64,000 bases of DNA from Anastatus disparis. Taxonomy: Eukaryota > Arthropoda > Insecta > Hymenoptera > Eupelmidae. The notes below the pieces were generated by a model that saw nothing but the letters and a program-made list of their open reading frames with translations, did not search any database and was not told the DNA's origin. Positions 46,776 to 57,737 of the stretch are shown piece after piece. Every line of letters starts with the position of its first letter. Within the stretch, counting starts at the first letter, position 1. Where the stretch lies: the NCBI GenBank assembly GCA_017163975.1, contig JAFFSR010000344.1:434001-498000 (forward strand). The letters are read 5' to 3'. The position numbers and the translations under genes were made by a program.

Positions 46776-48573
46776 GAGGGGTCCCACTTATGGGAAACGG
46801 ATTTGGCTGAAACTGCAGGATATAATTTTTTTATGAATAACCAAACCCAACTTGAATAACAAAAAGACTAAAACTATTACAGAAAAACATAAAAATAAAT
46901 GAAGTACAAGTCCCCATTGAAAAAATCCAATTGGATTTTCAATTGGAATTCCAATTGAATTTTGTTGGAAATTCATGTTGGAATTCCAATCGATTCCAAT
47001 TGGAATTCATATTGGAAATTCATAATGGAATTCCAATGAGAATTTTAGAAATCCAACGTAAATTTATGGACATTATTAAGCGATTGAAATATATTTTATA
47101 TAAAATTTTATTTATGTTTTCATAGCGACTTATAAAAATATCTCTGTTCATTGAGAAAAATAGAACATGAGAAAGCAGGCCGAATGATCGTCATTTTAAA
47201 CCCAATGAAACTACCAGCTTATAAGTTCTAAACTCTTCAATTTTTTTTGTGCGCATTTTCTTGCCATAAGACAGTCAATAGATAGAAAGAGTAGTAGCCC
47301 CCTGGCGGCTAATCATTGAATGTAAATATACACATTTATAAAATAGTACTAATAATTGATCGCCAGAGGGGCGATTCAACCTATGCTACATATGTATGTA
47401 TCACGGTGATATGTATGTACGTTCGAACGTAAGTTGGTAGCACTGCTAAGACAAGTCGTCGCGCGCAAAAATTGTATCTACATGGAAACGGAGACTTAAG
47501 GTCTTGACGGTTCGACAGACGATTCAATGCGCGCGACGACTTGTCTTAGCAGTGCTACCAACTTACGTTCGAACGTACATACATATCACCGTGATACATA
47601 CATATGTAGCATAGGTTGAATCGCCCCTCAGGCGGCTACCATGCTTTCTATCTATTGACTGTCTTATGGCAAACAAATGCGCACAAAAAAAATTAAAGAG
47701 TTTAGAACTTATAAGCTGGTAGTTTCATTGGGTTTAAAATGACGATCATTCGGCCTGCTTTCTCATGTTCTATTTTTCTCAATGAACAGATATATTTTTA
47801 TAAGTCGCAATGAAAACATAAATAAAATTTTATATAAAAAAATATTTCAATCGCTTAATAATGTCCATAAATTAACGTTGAATTTCTAAAATTCTCATTG
47901 GAATTCCATTATGAATTTACAATTGGAATTTCAATTGGAATCGATTGGAATTCCAATATGGATTTCTAACAAAATCCAATTGGAATTCCAATTGGAAATT
48001 CCATTTGGAAATCCAATTGGATTTTTTCAACAGGGATTAAATACTTTCATTTAAGATTCAGGTCTAAATTTATAGTCGATCAAACTCGATCTCCATCTCA
48101 AACATCATTCTGTCTTTGTTTCTCTCATCATAAAACCTCATTCTGTCTTTGTCTGCTTGAGTTTGAACATCAACTATAAATTTGGGCCTTATTGCATTAG
48201 AAAATCTCTTGTGGTTTAAAAATTATGTTCAATTAAATATGACTAGATATTTTTTAATATTTTTTGTATGTAACACGAATTTTCTACATTCTTTAGTTAG
48301 CATATTTTGATCACCTATAACTTTTGAACTAGACAAGATTTTTCCACTCAATAAAGCTTAAATCAGAGTATCAATTTTATACTTTCTTTTATCTTTTATA
48401 CATTTTGCTGTGAGTTTTAGTTTTTAGGTTATTCAAGTTTTAATATATGCTTCTTTTTACTGTATTTTTGAAAATATGTCTATACGTTTTTCTCTGAGAA
48501 GGGTATAGAATTTTTTTTATTAAAGTATCACATCCTGTAGTTTCAGCCAAATCTAATCCCCAGAGGTGAGGTC
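46776..48573. mobile_element. Large inverted-repeat element with ~1.15 kb central palindrome
   Basis: Outer ends AAAGGAGGGGTCCCAC and GTGAGGTCCTCTTT pair weakly. The core 46898-48052 is a palindrome with ~550-bp arms. The outer arms are packed with CCAATTGGAATT words. The inner stem, about 47386-47482 with 47522-47620, is identical over ~97 bp and GC-richer. The left arm has ~60 extra bases near 47325-47375. The right arm is interrupted at 48055-48190 by a tiny MITE. AGCAGGCCGA/TCGGCCTGCT inside the arms recalls the H1-H5 ends. No coding sequence. Confidence 0.8.
48058..48190. mobile_element. Tiny palindromic MITE, copy 2
   Basis: AGGTCTAAATTTATAGTCGA pairs with ATCAACTATAAATTTGGGCC across a core containing CATTCTGTCTTTGTTTCTCT. 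Confidence 0.7.
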
Positions 48574-48903
48574 CTCTTTGTAAATAATAAAATATGAATT
48601 TCAAATGCCTGAACTTTTAACAAAATAAAAGTGAGAACCTTAGAAATGAAGAATGACGACTAGTATAACTCTTGGATATTCTACAATTGGCTACTTTGCT
48701 CGATTTTCCAAAATGCAAAGTTTTTAATTTAATTCTATGTATTTTGAATGTATTTTTAAAAGTTTAGATTATCTGTTAATTTCATAATTATTAAAGATGA
48801 ATGAAAAATTCAACATTTGGAAATAATAAAATAATTAATATTATTTATTGTCAATTATTATTTATTATTATATGTTTTTTTTTTCTATTTCATTTAACCA
48901 TTT

Positions 48904-49165
48904 TCTATTTCAGTTGCTGTATTTATGCTATCATTACGATGATAATTAGCAACAGAAGTCATTACAGCATGTTTGTGAACAAATGTATTTCAGTTGCTGT
49001 ATTTATGCTATCATTACAATGCTAATTAGCGACAGAAGTCATTACAGTGTGTTTGTGAACATGTATCAGGGACCGGGGTGTTTGTATCAATCGGCCAAGG
49101 GCAGCATTCAAACTCGAGTCCTCAAGATTATGAATCTATCGCTCTACTGATTGAGATCTCATTTA
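48904..49165 (-). mobile_element. tRNA-derived SINE, family 1, copy 2, with 80-bp internal duplication
   Basis: On the minus strand the tRNA-like head at about 49085-49160 (CAATCAGTAGAGCG, then GAGTTTGAATGC) is a diverged version of 37512-37436. The body phrase TTGATACAA is kept. The 3' body is duplicated in tandem with an 80-bp period (CAGTTGCTG at 48911 and 48991). It lies in the presumed CNOT1 intron. Confidence 0.75.
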
Positions 49166-49477
49166 TTATTTGTTATCATTATTTATTATTAATTATTAAT
49201 AATAATTAATAAATGCTAATTGTTAAAATAAGAACTTATTTTTTAAAATTATTCACATTTTTATCTATAACTTACTTTATTTTTGTTAAACTAGGAAATG
49301 AAGAGATGATCATATAGCACTTTAAAAATTAATATTTAGAGAAAGGAATGTTAGATTTTCAATCCATTTTTTGAATTAATAAAATACTGTCGTTACGAGT
49401 AATAAATAACTAGTTCTATTATAATAATAAAACACTAATTATATCACAATATTACTATTATTTCAAATAATACTTAC
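49166..49477. other. Intronic DNA after CNOT1 exon 4
   Basis: AT-rich, no features. A good splice donor (GTAAGTATT) lies at 49477 downwards on the minus strand. Confidence 0.6.
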
Positions 49478-51946
49478 AACTTCTTTAACAGCTTGAACAA
49501 AAATATCAATGTTCCAGGTAGTAGGGATATCCATTGATTTCTCTTTGCTGTCCTGATTAGCAGTTGAACTTTCCCAAAATGAGTGCAGTCCACCAGCATC
49601 TTCCAAACCACTGCAGGTACGAGCCATGTATGCTAAAACTTTGGCTACACATCGTGCTGACATTTCTCGTGCACCAAGACTTGCTAAACTTGAACGACAT
49701 TCCTCTATACTATTTGTAAAACCATAACCTAATTCCATAATCAACTCTACTAAGTCAGAGGCATCCTAAAAAATAATATAAAAGCATTAAAAGAAAACAG
49801 TGAAAAATAAAAATCTTTAGAATGTTCTTTGTAAAAAAAAATAATGAAATACTGTAAAAAAAAATAGATTCTTGAAAATAAATAACTTTAATGAAAAATT
49901 AAAAAACTAAATAAATCTAAAAATTTATAATTCATTATTGTACAAGAATTTTTATTCTGAGACTATATCGACAATTTTTTTATTGAATCCTTAACAGTAA
50001 AATAATCTAATATGTATTTACCATTTGATTGGAAGACATGTTCAATTCAATAGATTTTTGTGAAGCTTCCCCGTCACCTGGATACAAAAGTGGTGCCAAC
50101 ACCACTGGTACCAGCTCACGGGGAAAATCACGTTTCAAATTTTTTAAAAATTTTTCTTTTGTTTCTGAGGAGAGATCAACCTTAGATGATTCCTCAAACA
50201 CAAAATTTAAAATTAGATGTAAAATCTCTGGTGTGGTATCGTATAATCCTTCTTCTTTATGTTTTTTATTAAGATCTGAGTTTATATAATTCTTTATCAA
50301 TTCTGGTAATTGCTTTTGTATATGTTCTGTTGCACGAGCTATAATATCAGAATTTTGAGAATGATATAAAGCTAATGCAAAGACAACTCCCTGAACTAGC
50401 GATAAACTAAGTATTTTTTGTAGATGTTGAAAAAACTTTGGAGCTGGAAAAATCCTCTATAATACAAAAATGATCATTTAATTTTTTTTTATTTACATAA
50501 CACAATTAAAAATTATACAATAATAAAAAAATTTATCTTAATTTGAACAAAATAAAATAATTTTGTATCTACTAGTATCAATTAATAATGATAAAACTTA
50601 CATTTTTTCTATGAAAAGGATAGTCAATGGCAAAACAGAGATTTGAGACCAAAGATGGTTTACTAAGAAGGCTATTACACTCTTGTTTTAGTAATTGTAC
50701 TTGATAATATTCTTTTGAATTTGGTTCAGGTGGGTCTCCAGTTGAAAAGTCAACGTGTGAGAACAAACAGCGCAACACGTGTCGGTCTGCCTCCAGACCT
50801 TTCCACCGCACCAACTATATTTTAATAAATTATATTTAAATATATCATTTAAAAGTAATGAAATACATTTAAAAAACAATATCTTATTAATAAATGGAAA
50901 ACTTTAAAGTTGTAAAAAAAAGATTAATGAAGTAACATAACTAATTAAAAACTTTACAAGATGATTATTTAAAATAAATACAAGAGAATTTAATCAACTT
51001 CATTTAAATTATAATTTAATATTCAAATATAAATGAACGTATAATATTTATAGAAACAAAGATAATTTGATTCTTTTAAAAAATAGTTACATTGATACAA
51101 TAAATAATGCTTACATTGATATAATAAATGAAAATAATAGTTTTATAGACATGTTATTTAATACTAAAAGTTAATTCATAGTTTAAAATAATATAATAAT
51201 TATATAATAAATAGTCTAAAAAACTAAGAAAAATTAAACTTTAATTTTCGTTACCAATCAAGTTTTTTTGTAGCACATAAATGATATTACCAATTTAGTG
51301 AATCACTTACTACTATTACGTTAAAAATTAATCAAATAAACAAAAAAATTAGAGGATTAAGAATATTAAAAATTAATTTTTACTAACAAATCTTTAACAA
51401 AACACAAATATCGTGGGTAAAGAAATAATTCACAGAAATGATTTTAGGACCAAAAGTACATATAAATGCTGTATTTATTTAGTTTACACCTTAATAAATT
51501 AAATAATTCTTATTCTGTAAATCTATAATATGATAAAAAATGTTCAAATTCATTCTGAATTCATACTTATAAATATACGTGATTTAAAAGTTTTTACGAA
51601 ATCGTAGCTACAAAAATAATGTAAATAAAAAAATCAATCTAAAATTCGAATATAACTCATAAACAGAAAGGAAAAAATATTAAACAGAGATGAAAGTATT
51701 GGTAACAGTAGAAATAAGTATATATATAAAATTAAAAAAAAAGTCTCTTACTTACACATATGCATATTAATATTCATGTATTCGTATATAATAAAAAGTA
51801 TAGAAAGGAAAAATGAGTTTTGATATTCGCGTATCTATACTTACAACCGATATTTCCTGGCAGCTGTCCCGAAAGTTTTTCTTACATAAATTCGCAACCA
51901 AATAACTAATTTGTGATAAAGTAAAAGACAACGAGTCCAGGTTCAT
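49478..51946 (-). CDS. CNOT1: CNOT1 (Not1) 5' part: CCR4-NOT scaffold, exons 1-4
   Basis: CNOT1 is the large scaffold that holds the CCR4-NOT deadenylase together in the cytoplasm and nucleus. Four exons are clear: 51946-51845, 50814-50602, 50456-50022 and 49765-49478, encoding 34, 71, 145 and 96 codons (346 in all). Every intron is phase 0, with GTAAGT-like donors and TAG or ATAG acceptors. The start [16 protein letters not shown] matches the conserved CNOT1 N-terminus, which decides the ATG. Other conserved blocks are [49 protein letters not shown] and [13 protein letters not shown]. These form the N-terminal HEAT-like region. Full-length proteins have over 2,000 residues. The next exon, expected to start near NPSL-like sequence, is not found in the remaining 49 kb. 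No disabling change is seen in the four exons. Confidence 0.95.
50815..51844 (-). other. CNOT1 intron 1
   Basis: 1,030 bp, very AT-rich, with donor GTAAGTATAG at 51844 and acceptor TTAAAATATAG ending at 50815. I see no gene or repeat inside. Confidence 0.85.
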
Positions 51947-51967
51947 AATTCCATGAATACGACCTCG

Positions 51968-51993
51968 AAAGCTTCAACCAGGTTTGAAGCTTT
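51968..51993 (-). promoter_or_regulatory. Perfect hairpin in the CNOT1 5' leader
   Basis: AAAGCTTCAA, a 6-base loop and TTGAAGCTTT form a 10-bp stem 22-47 bases upstream of the CNOT1 ATG. If transcribed it would sit in the 5' UTR. Function is unknown. Confidence 0.5.
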
Positions 51994-52165
51994 CTTCGGT
52001 ATCCACGAATCTTCGACTGTCCTCTGCCAAAAATATAGAAGGTTCGCTTTAAGATCGTCAGCCATAAACCAAAAAAGATTAAAGAACGATACACGATTTG
52101 TGTTTGAGAGAACTTAATCTTCAGTTTAAGCAACGAATATAGACGCTTATAGAAGCGTACTCTTA

Positions 52166-52802
52166 GGGTGAAATCAGATGGAGCGGAAAATAGATGACGG
52201 AACGTCACAAAACATTCATTCCGTCGCCTTGTTTTCCGTCAAATTTTTTCCCTATATTCACATGGCGCGGAATGTAGCTGAAAAATTGTTAAAAATAGCA
52301 TACAAATGTATCCGCGAATTTTAAATTAACAACAAAAATGTTAAAAAAGTTGGAAATAATCACCTATTGTTATTGTAATGAGATTCTTTTTTTATAAAAA
52401 TAAAATATAGTTTGTTATTATAACCAAATATTTCAATTAACATCATTATTTTTTAATTATAAAATTGCTAATCAACGTCACAGAACTTCTATTCCGCTCC
52501 ATGTAAATATAGGGAAACAAATTTGACGGGATAATAGAAGCGTCACAGACTTTTTGAAATTGTTTAAACAAATAGTTAACCAAAATAGAATTTAAAAGTT
52601 TGATTGAAATTAAAAGTACAGCTATGGAAAGCAAATTAAAAATATTACGTGAGGTTATTGAAGCACTAATAATTTTTTTAAACAAAATAAAAATTGATGT
52701 CGTCTATTACGTCGTCTTTACTCCGTTGGCGGAATACAAAGATGCGGAATTGAGGTTCTGTGACGTTCCGTCGCCTATTTTCCGCTCCATTTGATTTCAC
52801 CC
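52166..52802. mobile_element. 637-bp PIF/Harbinger-type MITE upstream of CNOT1
   Basis: Terminal repeats GGGTGAAATCA(G/A)ATGGAGCG and complement extend ~40 bp and are flanked by the 3-bp duplication TTA at 52163-52165 and 52803-52805, as Harbinger elements make. Subterminal inverted copies of TTCCGCTCCATGT...CCCTATATT occur inside. No transposase. Confidence 0.85.
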
Positions 52803-53081
52803 TTAAATGGGAAATTTCTGCCAAAAATGAGCTAGTTCTGTTACCCAGCTACTTATGGGCACCACCAAATCCCATGTATTTTTATAACTATATATATATC
52901 ATACATATAGCACATTTTTCATATGTATAGATATACCAAACAATGTTAAAGTGTTACCCAGGTCTTCGGATGAAAAATGTAACCCAGAAGAATCCTTCTA
53001 TAAGCGTCTATCTTCTTTGGTTTAAGTTGCGATCATAAATTTTGATCTACGAGCTCATCCGTAGTGAAATTATCGATATTA

Positions 53082-53199
53082 AGGCTGAAATTCATAGACC
53101 GAACTCAAATAACAAATCTCATTTTATTTTTGTCTCTCTCATGATAAAAAAAACAGATGATACGATCGTTACTTGAGTTGGGTCTATGAATTTCAGTCT
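53082..53199. mobile_element. Tiny palindromic MITE, copy 3
   Basis: AGGCTGAAATTCATAGACC pairs with GGTCTATGAATTTCAGTCT. The core has TTTGTCTCTCTCATGATAAA. Confidence 0.75.
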
Positions 53200-53307
53200 A
53201 AAATCAGTTGTAAGCGCGAAATAATTGCGAATCGCACGTCCCTAGTTACATTTACGTTGGAATTGATAGACGAAATTCAATCTTGAGTAGTGAAAATTGT
53301 GAAATTT

Positions 53308-53432
53308 TAGGCTCGAATTTATAGTCGACACTCAGCACTCAAACATCATTTTGTCTTTATTTTTCTTATGGTAAAAGGGTAAGATAGAATGATGTTTGAG
53401 TGCTAAGTGTGGATTATAAATTCGAACCCTAA
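53308..53432. mobile_element. Tiny palindromic MITE, copy 4
   Basis: TAGGCTCGAATTTATAGTC pairs with GATTATAAATTCGAACCCTA, and the inner stem has CACTCAAACATCATT. The core has TTGTCTTTATTTTTCTTATG. A half copy with the same core lies at about 54730-54800. Confidence 0.75.
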
Positions 53433-54132
53433 TTTCAATCTTGAAGTTGCGCTTGCGCAATTGTGAGTTCCAATAAACATCAAATACCGTTCTTGATTAT
53501 TTCATAGTTCATTTATGTATAAATTTTTTCATCAATCATAAACTATATGAAATAATAAAAAGCAGCTTCGAGATCGAGATTGCAACTTGACAATCTTCAT
53601 TGCTCAAGATTAAGATTCGTGCATAAGGAATTGTCTGCATGCAGCACACACAGAATGCACAAATGTACTTGTCAGGGGCGATAAGTTCTCCTCCATCATA
53701 GTTTACTATAACCCCCCCCCCCCAGGGGGGCTGCTTCAGAGCGATAAACTTAGTATGTCGATATATGCTATCTTTGTTCAGCATATTGATTTCATATCTT
53801 CTGTCTCTGTGATACAGAGTCGTGCAATTTTCTAGAGCAGCCCCCAAATGGCAATGTAAGAAGTTGGAACAAGTGTGGAATTTAATTGTTCTGGCGTTTC
53901 GACCCTGGCCCGACTACGGAAACTCATCAGTGAGACTATATAGTCGGACCCTGCCTCAGCAGCTTTGTGAGAGAGAGAGAGAGAGAGCAGTCTGTCGTTC
54001 TTATATACAAACCGAGGCCTGCTCCACACGCTTGCGAGATAGGAAAATCCGGGTATCCGCCCAGCGCCTAAATGGCTGATCCAGAAATTATCCTCCAGTG
54101 GTAATGCACACTTCTACGCAGCGGCCCTACAT

Positions 54133-54571
54133 ACTCACAACTCACACGGCACATTCCGTGCACGTTCGAATTTTTTAATAGGGCATGCCCATCTTGACTA
54201 CTACATGTTCCTTTGATGATTTGATAGGCCCATCACATACTAAAAATTAAAAAAATAGGAATAGTTATAAGAACAGATATAAGGAACAACGTTGTTGTTC
54301 TTATCATGGTGAAGAAATAATCTGCAACCTAAACGCGAAATGTAAACAAAACATATGAGAAGTTGTAGGTTATTTCTTCGCCATCATAAGAATAACAACG
54401 TTGTTTCTAATATCTGTTCTTATAACTATTCCTGTTTCTGTTTTTTGTAGCTTGTAATATGCTGTAGCCGATGTAAGGATCGCATCGATGAAGAAACATG
54501 TAGTAGTCAAGATGGGCGTAACCTATTAAAAAATCCGAACGCGCATGGGATGTGCCTTGTGAGTTGTGAGT
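54133..54571. mobile_element. 439-bp palindromic MITE
   Basis: ACTCACAACTCACACGGCACA (left) pairs with TGTGCCTTGTGAGTTGTGAGT (right). Inner stems include AAGAACAGATAT...ACAACGTTGTT and AAATAATCTGCAACCT/AGGTTATTTC. No coding sequence. Confidence 0.8.
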
Positions 54572-55618
54572 GCCTTTGTGCGTTCCGTGCGAGCTACATG
54601 TAGACAGTCCCTGAATTCCAGTCTCAGGGGGTTATTCGTAGAGTATCTCACGAGTGAGATATGCTGTATCGACCAATCAAAAAGCTCCTTTAGACCTATC
54701 TCATACATGAGAAATTTTGTGGATACAGTCCCAAGCTTGAATTCATAGAGCCAACTTAAGTAACGATTGTTACTCAAACCTCATTCTGTTTTTCTCTCTT
54801 TCATGGTAAGAATAATGTAGCTCCATAACGTTGACACCCAAAAAAAAATTATATTTGTAATTACATAAATCGATTGTGCATAAAAAATGCATGAAATATT
54901 TGCAATTAAGCATTTGCGTGAATATTAGTTTTAGAGAAAATCAAAAATTCCTTCTAAGCACTGAGAAATTCCATTTTACGATATAAGATATTTATTGATT
55001 TAATTCATACAAAGACGGAAGTAGATAAATTTCTTGACACGCAAACAGCACCCGCATAAGGTTTTTATCTAAAATCATTATTTATTGAAATAAAAAATGA
55101 AAATATACAGCAATACATTAAATAGATTCTCTGCGTAACGCGGACATAATTCGTCAACTGCAGAGTCGGAAGCAGAAACATGTGATGGCTATCATTATAA
55201 GCATTATACTGAAATTGGAAGGAAATATTTATATTCATTGTTTTTATTGCACAATTTCATACCGTAAAGGTAATTAATAATTTTATCATTTAATTTTGAA
55301 CATTGTTTCTTAAACAACAACATTATGTTATTTAACCCTTTGTTGCACGTTTTTTTTTTTTTAAGGAGGTATGAGCGGGTCACGCCTAAAAATATAGGAT
55401 TATCTGAAACTAATACAAATAAAAGTGGAAACTCAGAGCTTCACAATGGTATAAAGAACAAATGGGGTCAACCATCAAATAAACGAGTAAAATTGAATTG
55501 AAAATTCGTAAATTAAACATGTAACCTTATGGAATTAAATGAAAAATCTTATATTATATTAAAAGGAAACCACTTTTTTCTCCGTTTCTCCGGTTCTCCG
55601 GTTCTCCGCATTTTTTAA
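54572..55618. other. No recognisable gene
   Basis: AT-rich DNA with a half copy of the tiny MITE near 54730-54800 and a short TCTCCGGT tandem near 55583-55606. Nothing else is seen. Confidence 0.5.
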
Positions 55619-57560
55619 ATGTGTCTTTCTTGGGCCTTATGTTTTCTTGGGCCTTTTATTTTCTTGGGCCTAATATTTTCTTGGGCCTCATATATTCTTA
55701 GGCCTTATATATTCTTAGGCATTATAATATTCTCGGGCATTATAATTTTCTTGGGCTTTGTAATTTTTTGGACTCAATATTTTTTTGGGCCTAATATTTT
55801 TTTGGACTCAATATTTTTTTGGGCCCAATATTTTTCCCGTCTATATTTTTTGGGCCCTATTTTTTTTGGGCCTTATATTTTTTTGGGACTTATATTTTAT
55901 TGAGCCTTATATTTTCTTGGGCCTTATAATTTATTTGACTCAATATTTTTTTGGGCCCAATATTTTTTCGGTCTCTATATTTTTTGGGCCTTATATTTAA
56001 ATGAGCCTTATATTTTCTTGGACCTTATATTTTTTTGGGCCTCATATTTTATTGAGCCTTATACTTTTAGGGCCTTATATTTTTTGGGCTTTATAATTTT
56101 TTGGACTCAATATTTTTTTGGGCCCAACATTTTTTCAGTCTCTATATTTTTTGGGCCTTATATTTTATTGAGCCTAATACTTTCTTGGGCCTTATATTTT
56201 TTTGGGCCTTATAATTTTTTGGGCTTAATATTTTTTTTGGCCCAATATTTTTTTGGTCTCTATATTCTTTGGGCCTTATATTTTATTGAGCCTTATACTT
56301 TCTTGGGCCTTATATTTTTTTGGGCCTTATAATTTTTTGGACTTAATATTTTTTTGGGCTCAATATTTTTTCGGTCTCTATATTTTTTGGGCCTCATATT
56401 TTATTGAGCCTTATACCTTTAGGGCCTTATATTTTTTGGGCTTTATAATTTTCTGGACTTAATATTTTTTTGGGCCCAATATTTTTTCGGTCTCTATATT
56501 TTTTGGGCCTTATATTTTATTGATGCTAATACTGTCTTGGGCCTTATATTTTTTTGGGCCTTATAATTTTTTGGACTTAATATTTTTTTGGGCTCAATAT
56601 TTTTTCGGTCTCTATATTTTTTGGGCCTTATATTTTATTAAGCCTTATACTTTCTTGGGCTTTATAATTTTCTGGACTTAATATTTTTTTGGGCCCAATA
56701 TTTTTTCGGTCTCTATATTTTTTGGGCCTTATATTTTATTGATGCTAATACTGTCTTGGGCCTTATATTTTTTTGGGCCTTATAATTTTCTGAACTCAAT
56801 ATTTTTTTGGGCCCAATATTTTTTCGGTCTCTATATTTTTTGGGCCTTATATTTTCTTGGGCCTTATATTTAATTGAGCCTTATATTTTCTTGGACCTTA
56901 TATTTTTTTGGGCCTCATATTTTATTGAGCCTTATACTTTTAGGGCCTTATATTTTTTGGGCTTTATAATTTTTTGGACTCAATATTTTTTTGGGCCCAA
57001 CATTTTTTCAGTCTCTATATTTTTTGGGCCTTATATTTTATTAAGCCTAATACTTTCTTGGGCCATATATTTTTTTGGGCCTTATAATTTTTTGGACTTA
57101 ATATTTTTTTTGGCCCAATATTTTTAGTCTCTATATTTTTTGGGCCTTATATTTTATTGAGCCTTATACTTTCTTGGGCCTTATATTTTTTTGGGCCTTA
57201 TAATTTTCTGGACTCAATATTTTTTTGGGCCCAATATTTTTTCGGTCTCTATATTTTTTGGGCCTTATATTTTATTGATGCTAATACTGTCTTGGGCCTT
57301 ATATTTTTTTGGGCCTTATAATTTTTTGGACTTAATATTTTTTTGGGCTCAATATTTTTTCGGTCTCTATATTTTTTGGGCCTTATATTTTATTGAGCCT
57401 TATACTTTCTTGGGCCTTATATTTTTTTGGGCCCTATAATTTTCTGAACTCAATATTTATTTGGGCCCAATATTTTTTCGTTCTCTATATTTTTTGGGCC
57501 TTATATTTTCTTGGGCCTTATATTTTTTTGGGCTTTATAGTTTTTTGATTCCTACATTTT
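55619..57560. repeat. 17-bp minisatellite in a 118-bp seven-unit higher-order array
   Basis: Basic units of 16-17 bp follow the pattern (T)nGGGCCTTATA. Seven variants follow one another: TTTTTTGGGCCTTATA, TTTTATTGAGCCTTATA, CTTTCTTGGGCCTTATA, TTTTTTTGGGCCTTATA, ATTTTTTGGACTTAATA, TTTTTTTGGGCTCAATA and TTTTTTCGGTCTCTATA, together 118 bp. The marker CGGTCTCTAT recurs at about 56254, 56372, 56488, 56606, 56707, 56825, 57125, 57243, 57361 and 57479. Most steps are 116-118 bp; one is 101, one unit shorter. Translations such as LGLIFFWTQYFFGPN are artefacts of the period. Confidence 0.92.
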
Positions 57561-57737
57561 TTTGGTCAATATGTTTTCTAACGTAGCGTTTCATCCAAGC
57601 CTGTATACTTTTACATTGGATTCTTCAGTGGAGCGTATTTTTATAATGTTTTATACAGGCTCCGCTCCAGATGCTATAATATTTTTTTTATTTCGAATGC
57701 AATGTTTTAACGTCTCATTCTTAGACTAGACATTGCA

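Larger units (their letters stand above)
52806..54130. other. Region upstream of CNOT1 without a recognised gene
   Basis: It contains two tiny MITEs (53082, 53308), a C10 run near 53711-53723 and a GAGA run near 53965-53985. A GC-richer stretch (about 53820-54120) has short frames on both strands that I cannot assign. Confidence 0.5.

Noticed and set aside
48801..49025. 74-codon hydrophobic frame
   Set aside because: It overlaps the duplicated part of a SINE and AT-rich DNA, and has no family features.
55619..57439. Series of Phe/Leu/Trp-rich frames that look like multi-span membrane proteins
   Set aside because: They arise from the 17-bp tandem repeat read in frame and have no start context or non-repetitive part.
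57718..57730. Helitron 2 3' terminus at ACTAG (minus strand CTAG then T)
   Set aside because: No GC-rich hairpin lies next to it, so it is probably a chance match.
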